Origin: Thermogutta sp.
GTDB lineage: Bacteria; Planctomycetota; Planctomycetia; Pirellulales; Thermoguttaceae
Length of the DNA stretch: 6,044 nt
Assembly (NCBI RefSeq): GCF_014359955.1
Contig: NZ_JACIYL010000213.1
Location: forward strand, 1-6,044
Direction: 5' to 3'
Every line of letters starts with the position of its first letter. The first letter of the stretch is position 1. The translations under genes were made by a program, and so were the position numbers. Of this stretch, positions 1 through 6,044 are shown piece after piece. Under the pieces are notes generated by a model that ran no database searches, had not been told where the DNA came from, and worked only from the letters and a program-made list of their open reading frames with translations.

Positions 1-26
1 CATTACACGGCCCGGTTTATCTGGCT

Positions 27-1256
27 ATGGCGCTGATGCTGCTCGGCCTGGCGCCCATGGCAGCCCTTCCAGCCGAGTCAGCTTCGGCCGGGAGTGCCAC
101 TCCATCCGCTGGTTCCCAGTCGCTCCTGCTTCTTGTGCGGGCGAACCCCGAAACAACACCAGATCGAATCAAGGCAACACTCCTGGCAGGAATCAAGCAG
201 GCAGGCTGCAGCTGCACGTCTATCCAAATCCGCGAGGTGGATCCTCGCGTTATTGATCAACTGGAAGCAACCCTGCGCATGCTCGAGCCAACGAGCAAGG
301 GATGGGTTAATCGGGTGACCAGCAAACTCGAACTGAGAAAAACGGAACTTCAGACGTGGGAAATTCGTCTCCCTGCCCCCACAACCGATTGGATCGAAAA
401 GCTTGAGGTGTGGTATGACCGCGCCCAGGAGTGGGTCTCGTACGAACCTGTGCCACCGGAAAAGGCTCAAATTCCGGGGCTTATCGTTATTTCCGTCCGC
501 AATGGCCTCTATGAATTTCGCCCCGATGAGCAAAAAGGCCGTCCAGCAAAGTACAGAGTCCATTATTCCGGATCCCATTCTCCCAAGGTCGATGAAGGCG
601 ACTTTCCACTTGTTGATAAATGCTACGTGATCAACCTCCTCGACTTTGTGGGGGATAAAACGCAGCTTTTCGATGTAGTCAAAGATAAAGATAAAGTAGC
701 CAACCCCTTCACAGACATTCGTGAGCGGACTAACGTCACACTGGTGTTCGGAAGCATCGATGCCCGCAGCGCAACGACGGGGGAAACGGTCGTTGGCACC
801 GACCTGTTTGTGAGTGTCAGTGGTGTTGCCGGGCGGAGTCCTTCCCGCGCCTGGATGCTGTTTCCGCTGACTCAGGAAGAGGCGCAGCGGACAGCCGCCA
901 CGATCGACAAGCTGCCTGATCCTTCGGTGGCACTTCCCGAATTTATCCGGAAGAATGCCGCATCCCCTGACCAGGCCGTTTTGGAATTGCCAGGTCCCCG
1001 CTGGTTTGAATTGGCTCCAAGTGGCTCAGGATTTGAAGGACGCATCAAACTGGCGCGACGAATCGAAGATCTCGGATCGCTCGTCCAGAAATATCCTAGA
1101 ATGTATCGCATACTCGTATGGGAATTTGAATATCCGAATAATTCCTCGCGAGAAGCCATTTATGTGGAGGCTCCAGGGGGCGATCGTCTTTATATCATGG
1201 AAGAAATGAGCTCCTGGGATCGAATCCTGAAGCAGGCACTCCAGGGAAATCCGTGA
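27..1256 (+). CDS. Hypothetical exported or membrane-anchored protein, first gene of the GTPase/Hsp70-like cluster (5' end uncertain)
   Basis: I do not recognise this protein and assign no function. From the ATG at 27 it is 409 aa. Residues 1-16 are strongly hydrophobic (MALMLLGLAPMAALPA) and are followed by a small-residue, Ser/Ala/Gly-rich stretch with an AxA site (Ala19-Ser-Ala21). This looks like the h- and c-regions of a signal peptide, but a positively charged n-region is missing. The frame has no stop back to base 3, the upstream codons also encode hydrophobic residues (V-Y-L-A), and no Shine-Dalgarno precedes base 27, so the real start probably lies before the window. The mature part is mixed alpha/beta and soluble-looking, with charged helices around 70-105, Trp-rich segments (93, 111, 122, 129, 136), three cysteines (61, 63, 199) and a Lys/Asp repeat near 219-223. 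No catalytic motif is visible. The GTPase gene follows after 76 bases on the same strand, so co-transcription is likely. It could be the counterpart of SrfA by position only; I see no sequence support for that. Confidence 0.8.
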   Translation: MALMLLGLAPMAALPAESASAGSATPSAGSQSLLLLVRANPETTPDRIKATLLAGIKQAGCSCTSIQIREVDPRVIDQLEATLRMLEPTSKGWVNRVTSKLELRKTELQTWEIRLPAPTTDWIEKLEVWYDRAQEWVSYEPVPPEKAQIPGLIVISVRNGLYEFRPDEQKGRPAKYRVHYSGSHSPKVDEGDFPLVDKCYVINLLDFVGDKTQLFDVVKDKDKVANPFTDIRERTNVTLVFGSIDARSATTGETVVGTDLFVSVSGVAGRSPSRAWMLFPLTQEEAQRTAATIDKLPDPSVALPEFIRKNAASPDQAVLELPGPRWFELAPSGSGFEGRIKLARRIEDLGSLVQKYPRMYRILVWEFEYPNNSSREAIYVEAPGGDRLYIMEEMSSWDRILKQALQGNP

Positions 1257-1318
1257 CTGTATTCTCGGGCAAGATTGTTTCCATCCGTTGCCGAACGGCG
1301 AATGCGAATCATCGAAAT

Positions 1319-1326
1319 GGAGGAAG
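1319..1326 (+). promoter_or_regulatory. Shine-Dalgarno sequence of the GTPase gene
   Basis: GGAGGAAG lies 6 bases before the ATG at 1333, an excellent match to the anti-Shine-Dalgarno of 16S rRNA at good spacing. It decides the start: an in-frame TTG at 1288 would add 15 residues but has no such site in front and sits inside a small inverted repeat. Confidence 0.85.
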
Positions 1327-1332
1327 CCGGGC

Positions 1333-3414
1333 ATGAACGGTGAACTGCGTGAGCTTGTGGAAGAGGCATGTCCGCTGGTTCCTGTTAGTCATCGCGCTCG
1401 GCTGGTTCAGCAGTTCAATTTAGCCTGGGACCTGGCCGAAGCTGTTCGCCAGTCCTATCCCGAAAGCCGGTTGCCGGAATCGATCAATAAGGCTTTCAGT
1501 GCACTGACCCGAATAGGGGAACAGCTTTCCCGACGAACATATTGCGTTGGCTTTCTGGGGCCATTTCAGGCTGGGAAATCGAGCACTTTCAATAATGTCC
1601 TCAATGCGACCGATACGGACGACGAGCCCGCCAAAGTAGGTCAGGGATTTCCCACCACGGCCGTCATCACCCGACTGGTCAAGTCCGCCTCGGGGCAGCA
1701 TCGCGTTCGCCCAGTTTTCCTTTCCACAAGCGAATTTCAGGAAAAACGGCAGTTTCTTCTTCATCTCGTGGGATTCAAGGGAGACGAAAAAGATGAGGTT
1801 GTGCTTCAACAGATCCCAGGTATTCTGAGGAACTGGAATAAGGAAGTGCGTACACGGACGGATGCGTCGGGCAATGAAATACCAGTCCGTCGTAAAGATG
1901 TCGAGTATCTCGCGTTATTTCTGAAGAGTTATGAACGGTTTCGCTCGCGCATTGCCGATAGCCGCATCGTCCTTGACAATGTACCCTTTTCAGAACGTGC
2001 CCGGTACCTGCAACATCCGCCCGACCCCTGGGATCAACAAGATGCGCACGTTACACCCTTACTGCACGAGGTTATTATTGAATATGATACGGACGCTATC
2101 CCACCCACGCTTGAACTTCTGGATCTCCCCGGTTACGACGGAGATTGCAGCGTCGACGCCTTTCTGACCGACCAGTTTCTAAAAACGCTCCAGGCGGCCT
2201 TTGTCTTTTGCCGAGCCACTGACTTCGGCGGAATCGTTGAAACCATTGTAACGAATCTGCGGCACGTACTGGGGCACGACCTCCGCGGTCGCGTCTGGCT
2301 GGTCATCACCCGCTGTGACGATATTAATATTCGCAACGATGCAACGCGTGAAGATCGCAATATCTTTGAACAAATAAAAACCTTTGCCAAAAACAAAGGT
2401 ATTCCTCAAAACCAGATTATCTTTGTCACCAATGATCTGAGAGGATTCCGTCGCCGGCTGGACGATGAGGCTTTCCGAAAGCGGGTGAACGAACTGATCG
2501 ATGCTGTCTCCGACGACTGGCCAGATCTGAAACAACAATGGGAGAGCCTCGCACAGGACGGGGGAATCGGTGCCCTGCGACGATTGATTGTTGACCAGGT
2601 GGCCAACCAGGTCGGGGAGTCCATAGCGCGTCAGGCCAGCAGCCGACTGCCAGAGCTGTGCGAGATGCTGTATAGCCATCTCCGGGAGTTGGATAACGAG
2701 AAACGGCTTGGCGAGTTGCCCGACCGAATCACCAAATGGCGACATCGACTCCTAAATGCCACCATGGTCACTCCCTCTCAGTTTCGGAGTCTCGCGGACC
2801 AATTCTACAAGGACCTGGCAACCGCGTGGGACTCCCTCGAGCTTCGCCCCGAACTCGTTGATCACATCGCCAGGGAGGGTGGCAACAATCGCCTGCGTGA
2901 CGAATTCATGATGCATGCTTATAGGCTGGACGATGCCATCCACAAATTCATGCGAACAAAATGGACGGCAACTGCCTACGCGCCTGTGGTCGAAGACTTC
3001 CGCCAGCACGAGCATGCCGATGGGTACTTGCCACTGCCTGGCGTCTGCGACGACGGTGTTGCAGCCTACTTGGAGCAGTGCGCAACTCGCGATCAAGGGG
3101 ATTTGTCCTGGATAAATGGAAAACTTCCTTCATTCAAGGCGAATAATCCCTTTGATGATTTGCCCGAGCACTCGGCCCCTATTTACACGGGCAGGGAGTA
3201 TCTGGAGGTTATGCGTCGCAAAATGCAGGTTGTCTCGCAGCAGATAGCAATTCTGCTCACCCTGCGCGTTCGCCAGAGAGTGAGCGATTTACTGGAACAG
3301 ATCCGCCAGTATGCGCTGGATTTGTTTAATCGCAGGGACATCTCTCTGCCCAACGACTGGTCTCAAATGATGGCCGATTTTGAAAAGCGTATATCTGAAA
3401 TCGTTCGCGGTTGA
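1333..3414 (+). CDS. Large P-loop GTPase, dynamin-like / SrfC-type (putative virulence factor family)
   Basis: This is a predicted cytosolic GTP-binding protein of 693 aa. Seen in the sequence: a helical N-terminal segment (1-68); a Walker A/G1 motif GPFQAGKS at 76-83; a G2-like segment with FPTTAVITR at 106-114 (Thr108 or Thr109 as Mg/switch I candidate); a G3 motif DLPG at 264-267 preceded by hydrophobic beta strand LELL; a G4-like TRCD at 326-329 after the strand VWLVI, with Arg replacing the usual Lys; and a strand IIFVTND at 362-368 as G5 candidate. The insert of about 150 residues between G2 and G3 is much longer than in small GTPases. Residues 400-693 are largely helical with no transmembrane segment; 622-665 could form a coiled coil or amphipathic stalk. 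This layout fits dynamin-superfamily proteins, and the motif style and the neighbour fit SrfC-type proteins, which is a family-level inference. The start is set by the strong ribosome binding site. The Hsp70-like gene follows after 46 bases, suggesting joint expression. A generic 50S-type GTPase is less likely given size and spacing of motifs. Confidence 0.88.
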   Translation: MNGELRELVEEACPLVPVSHRARLVQQFNLAWDLAEAVRQSYPESRLPESINKAFSALTRIGEQLSRRTYCVGFLGPFQAGKSSTFNNVLNATDTDDEPAKVGQGFPTTAVITRLVKSASGQHRVRPVFLSTSEFQEKRQFLLHLVGFKGDEKDEVVLQQIPGILRNWNKEVRTRTDASGNEIPVRRKDVEYLALFLKSYERFRSRIADSRIVLDNVPFSERARYLQHPPDPWDQQDAHVTPLLHEVIIEYDTDAIPPTLELLDLPGYDGDCSVDAFLTDQFLKTLQAAFVFCRATDFGGIVETIVTNLRHVLGHDLRGRVWLVITRCDDINIRNDATREDRNIFEQIKTFAKNKGIPQNQIIFVTNDLRGFRRRLDDEAFRKRVNELIDAVSDDWPDLKQQWESLAQDGGIGALRRLIVDQVANQVGESIARQASSRLPELCEMLYSHLRELDNEKRLGELPDRITKWRHRLLNATMVTPSQFRSLADQFYKDLATAWDSLELRPELVDHIAREGGNNRLRDEFMMHAYRLDDAIHKFMRTKWTATAYAPVVEDFRQHEHADGYLPLPGVCDDGVAAYLEQCATRDQGDLSWINGKLPSFKANNPFDDLPEHSAPIYTGREYLEVMRRKMQVVSQQIAILLTLRVRQRVSDLLEQIRQYALDLFNRRDISLPNDWSQMMADFEKRISEIVRG

Positions 3415-3447
3415 TCTATCATTGTCAGATCACTCCCATTTTGTGTC

Positions 3448-3454
3448 AGAGCGG
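3448..3454 (+). promoter_or_regulatory. Weak candidate ribosome binding site for the Hsp70-like gene
   Basis: AGAGCGG lies 6 bases before the ATG at 3461 and is the only purine-rich stretch in the 46-base gap. It matches the consensus poorly. The in-frame alternatives TTG 3380, TTG 3422 and GTG 3443 have nothing better upstream, so ATG 3461 remains the preferred start. Reinitiation by ribosomes ending at 3414 could compensate for the weak site. Confidence 0.3.
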
Positions 3455-3460
3455 CCACGT

Positions 3461-6040
3461 ATGGATGATGATATTCAACTGACCATCTCCGATGTGTACT
3501 GGGGAACCGGACCGGCTTATTATGAATTTGCTACCCCGCGACTGAAAGAATGGTTTTCGGATCCCATACGGGGTTCTCTTTTCGACATTCCAGAGGGGGT
3601 CCTGGCTTTCGTGTGGCCCAGCACCTTGCCTTACCTCAGCATCAGAGGCGCTGAGGTGATCCATCCAGCGGATCGGCAGGGGAAACCGCCTTCTAAAACC
3701 CCTTTTGAAAGAGACCGAAACAAAGTTCTTGAGTTACTTCGTAACCACACGGGGTCAAGCCTCGGACTGCGTACCAGCGCGCCGCTCATTGGCGCGAGTG
3801 TGAGCCCCGAAGATTCCGTGAAAATGGCGTTGGTTGTCGATACCAACTATCCCGCAATATTGCACTATCTGAATCGCCAGGATGAAAACCTACCTGACCT
3901 GTCTCCTATTGTTCACTGTTATCTGATTTTTTGCAGGAGGGACGAACAGAAAAAAGAACCGGTGCAACTTAGAAAGCGCATTCGGCTTACACTGAAACCT
4001 GCCGAGTATGCGAGGCCATTCGGCGGAGTTGTCGCGGTCGATCTGGGAAACACCAATACGACGGTGGCGGCCGTCAGCGTCGACCAGGAACCCCGGGCGA
4101 GCCGTGTCCTGATCTGCCCGGAAATCATGTATGGAGAGGTTAATCCACAATCATACTCGTTTGCGAGATCCGCCAATTTTGTGCCGTCAGTTCTCCGCAT
4201 TTACAGTGTGACCGATATAACCAGTCCGGCCGCTCAAAAATGGGCGGAAGATTTAGGCTTCCTTGATCCTGCAGGAGTGCAGGAGATGGCCGAAGGGTAT
4301 GCGTTTGCGATTGGAGACGCGGCGCAACCATGGCTGCCTTCTTCGGATGGATTGATCGTCAGCCCCAAGCGGCAGCTCACAATTGACAAAACGGCAGGAG
4401 CCATTTCTGTAAGAGTGCGACTTGATGATTCTGTACCTCCACAGGCCCACTTGGAGAGGCCAGCCGACTATCAAGTCGAGCTGCCGCCGCAACGACCGGC
4501 CGAGCTATTTGTCTGCCGACTCTTTCAGATTTTCAAAAATCTCCAGCGCGCCTATCCCAGGCGGATCGTTGTGACTTACCCGACAAGCTACATGAAGTCG
4601 GAACTCATTCGGGTTGTCAATACAATATACAACGCCTGGAGGCTCGCCGAACGATTCAACCCGTCAGGGCACGCGAGTCGGGAGGAAGTGATTCCCCTGG
4701 CACTGGACGAAGCGACGGCCGCGGCGTTTTTCTATCTGGCGCATTTTGTCCTCGAGGGACCGGGGGGACTTCATACATTTCGCTGGCTCTACCCGGAGGG
4801 GTTTTATTTGCTCGTCTATGATTGTGGCGGGGCCACGACCGACATTTCCCTGGTCCGTGCCGCAAGTGCCGAAAGAGGGAGCTTGACATTCGAGGTTCTG
4901 GGACGGACGGGACTTCGTGATTTCGGTGGCGATGATATTACCGTCGCTGTTTATTTGTTACTCAAGGCTAAACTGGCCCAGGCATTGGCCAAGCGATTCG
5001 GAGGAACACTGAAACCTTTGCCAACCGTGGCACCTGGATCCGCGAATGACTCAAAGGCTGCCGAGCTTCGCGCCCGCCTCCAGGATGAGGCATTCCTGCG
5101 GGATTGCGACAGGTTCGTCCCCACGGATTTCGATCTTCAATCTGCAAGTTCCGATACGGATACCCGCAAGGCGCTCACACTAGCCCTCTGGAATTATGCG
5201 CAAGCGGTCAAACACGGTGATAAAGATGCCCCCGCGCCGAAAGAGTGGCTGACGAAGGAGCTTGCCGCCGTCAGTTCTGTCCCAGAAAACGAAGTTAAGA
5301 AAATGATAGAAGATTTGTCTGTCACCCAGGCTGAAATCGATGCGTTAGTGCAGCCGTATATCGAAAAAAGCGTCAGAGTCTGTAAAGCTCTACTGCAATC
5401 CAAACTCCATTTTCGTGGCGGCCTTGTGGACGACGTCTTCACCATCGGAAACGGTTCTCGCTATCCGCTGGTGAGAAACCTCGTTCGGGAATTCGTTTTG
5501 GGAGAAACTACCACCAGCGGCCCTGCAACCGAGGCCGTTGGCTGGTTTGGAAATCTGGATTCTGTCGACATCAAACATGCCGTCGCCAAAGGAGCGGCCC
5601 TGGCCCTGGCTATGAAGGAGTCCGCCCTCGGAATCCGGTTCCAATTCGACGAGGGCCTCAGTAACCGATTGCCCTTTACCATCGCCTGGTTTAACGCCGC
5701 AACCCGTACTCACATTGAACTCTTTCACGAAGGTGAGTCATACGACACACTGGAGCCGCGAACCATTTATGTGGCCCCTTCCCCCGACGGGAAACCACAG
5801 GAATGGATTCGCCTCGAAAACCAGTGGCCGGGCGGCGAATATGAACCGTTCCTGCTGTTTCATTTTCCCGGCGGTGTGCAAGGAGAGGTGCAGATTTCCA
5901 TCGATCCCGACCAGCACCAGTTTATCGCCCAATGTCAGGACACCGGCGAGCGTGCTGTCGGCCAGCGGGATATAGACCGGTCAGTTTACTTCGCGCCGGT
6001 TCAGCGCGGACGGATCCGATTACCAAAACTGCGCGATTAA
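3461..6040 (+). CDS. Hsp70-like (actin-fold) ATPase with novel N-terminal region, SrfB-like by motifs and context
   Basis: This is a predicted cytosolic ATPase of 859 aa. Residues 1-188 match nothing I recognise; they appear beta-rich and end in a strand (RIRLTLKP, 173-180) just before the ATPase core. The core shows the Hsp70/actin motifs in order: phosphate-1 VDLGNTNTT (193-201), strand RIVVTYPTSY (368-377), connect-1 LDEATAAAFF (415-424), phosphate-2 YDCGGATTD (453-461), DFGGDDIT (487-494, like the GG-D-F-D segment of DnaK), adenosine TIGNGSRYPLVR (661-672) and connect-2 AVAKGAALAL (707-716). A charged, mostly helical insert at about 500-650 enlarges subdomain IIB. Residues 720-859 resemble an Hsp70 substrate-binding beta domain (LPFTI at 737-741; GEVQISIDPD at 808-817, then a TGE at 828-830), but there is no helical lid and no EEVD-like tail. 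SrfB proteins are somewhat longer (near 1000 aa), so the SrfB label is tentative. The start at ATG 3461 leaves a 46-base gap after the GTPase; the frame is open further upstream to TTG 3380. All catalytic-type motifs look intact. Confidence 0.88.
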   Translation: MDDDIQLTISDVYWGTGPAYYEFATPRLKEWFSDPIRGSLFDIPEGVLAFVWPSTLPYLSIRGAEVIHPADRQGKPPSKTPFERDRNKVLELLRNHTGSSLGLRTSAPLIGASVSPEDSVKMALVVDTNYPAILHYLNRQDENLPDLSPIVHCYLIFCRRDEQKKEPVQLRKRIRLTLKPAEYARPFGGVVAVDLGNTNTTVAAVSVDQEPRASRVLICPEIMYGEVNPQSYSFARSANFVPSVLRIYSVTDITSPAAQKWAEDLGFLDPAGVQEMAEGYAFAIGDAAQPWLPSSDGLIVSPKRQLTIDKTAGAISVRVRLDDSVPPQAHLERPADYQVELPPQRPAELFVCRLFQIFKNLQRAYPRRIVVTYPTSYMKSELIRVVNTIYNAWRLAERFNPSGHASREEVIPLALDEATAAAFFYLAHFVLEGPGGLHTFRWLYPEGFYLLVYDCGGATTDISLVRAASAERGSLTFEVLGRTGLRDFGGDDITVAVYLLLKAKLAQALAKRFGGTLKPLPTVAPGSANDSKAAELRARLQDEAFLRDCDRFVPTDFDLQSASSDTDTRKALTLALWNYAQAVKHGDKDAPAPKEWLTKELAAVSSVPENEVKKMIEDLSVTQAEIDALVQPYIEKSVRVCKALLQSKLHFRGGLVDDVFTIGNGSRYPLVRNLVREFVLGETTTSGPATEAVGWFGNLDSVDIKHAVAKGAALALAMKESALGIRFQFDEGLSNRLPFTIAWFNAATRTHIELFHEGESYDTLEPRTIYVAPSPDGKPQEWIRLENQWPGGEYEPFLLFHFPGGVQGEVQISIDPDQHQFIAQCQDTGERAVGQRDIDRSVYFAPVQRGRIRLPKLRD

Positions 6041-6044
6041 CGCA

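Noticed and set aside
78..578. Antisense open frame of 166 codons opposite the first gene.
   Set aside because: The sense frame is longer, has a signal-like N-terminus and fits the operon. The antisense translation shows no family features and no ribosome binding site of note.
681..696. Short tandem repeat AAAGAT-AAAGAT-AAAG in the first gene.
   Set aside because: Under three copies of a 6-base unit encoding a Lys/Asp run. It is too short to call a repeat element or to infer a phase-variable tract.
1285..1298. Inverted repeat CCGTT-GCCG-AACGG between the first gene and the GTPase gene, considered as a terminator.
   Set aside because: The stem is only 5 base pairs and no T-tract follows, so it is not a convincing intrinsic terminator. 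It could be a minor RNA hairpin.
1288..1332. Upstream TTG start at 1288 for the GTPase, adding 15 residues.
   Set aside because: It has no ribosome binding site, while ATG 1333 has GGAGGAAG at ideal spacing. The extra residues (MPNGECESSKWRKPG) are the translated ribosome binding region.
2179..2745. Antisense open frame of 188 codons opposite the GTPase gene.
   Set aside because: It lies wholly inside a gene with clear protein motifs and shows no recognisable domain, so it is a shadow of the coding strand.
3461..6040. Calling the third gene a true DnaK chaperone.
   Set aside because: The nucleotide-binding motifs match the superfamily, but the 190-residue N-terminal region, the large insert and the missing lid exclude a canonical DnaK, and no DnaJ or GrpE gene is nearby.
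1..6044. Search for CRISPR arrays, tRNA or rRNA genes, insertion sequences and attachment sites.
   Set aside because: No regularly spaced repeats, no structured RNA gene and no transposase or integrase frame was seen; nearly all bases belong to the three coding regions.

Overview
The window holds three genes, all on the + strand and all read left to right. The layout is compact and looks like part of one operon. Overall base composition is moderate, slightly GC-rich. Codon use is mixed, Shine-Dalgarno sequences are uneven (one strong, one weak, one not visible), and the proteins look like lineage-specific members of broad families. This would fit a Planctomycetes-type bacterium or another environmental Gram-negative, but nothing in the sequence fixes the taxon, so treat this as a low-confidence guess.

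Layout. (1) Positions 27-1256 encode an unrecognised protein of about 409 aa with a signal-peptide-like N-terminus. Its true start may lie before the window, because the frame stays open to the left edge. (2) After a 76-base gap comes a 693-aa P-loop GTPase (1333-3414) with a strong ribosome binding site. It has G1, G2-like, G3 and variant G4 motifs followed by a long helical C-terminal half, an architecture like dynamin-type or SrfC-type (putative virulence factor) GTPases. (3) After a 46-base gap comes an 859-aa actin-fold ATPase (3461-6040). It carries the full set of Hsp70 nucleotide-binding motifs, a novel N-terminal region of about 185 aa, and a C-terminal beta-rich region reminiscent of the Hsp70 substrate-binding beta domain without the helical lid. 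The window ends 4 bases after its stop.

How they may work together. A large GTPase encoded directly next to an Hsp70-like ATPase, with a third less conserved gene, recalls the enterobacterial srfABC arrangement, in which SrfB is Hsp70/actin-like and SrfC carries a P-loop. Here the order is unknown-C-B. The reasonable inference is a two-NTPase machine: a GTP-driven mechanochemical or switch protein and an ATP-driven chaperone-like partner, with an exported or membrane-anchored accessory protein. No transposase, integrase, RNA gene, CRISPR array or convincing terminator is visible in the window.
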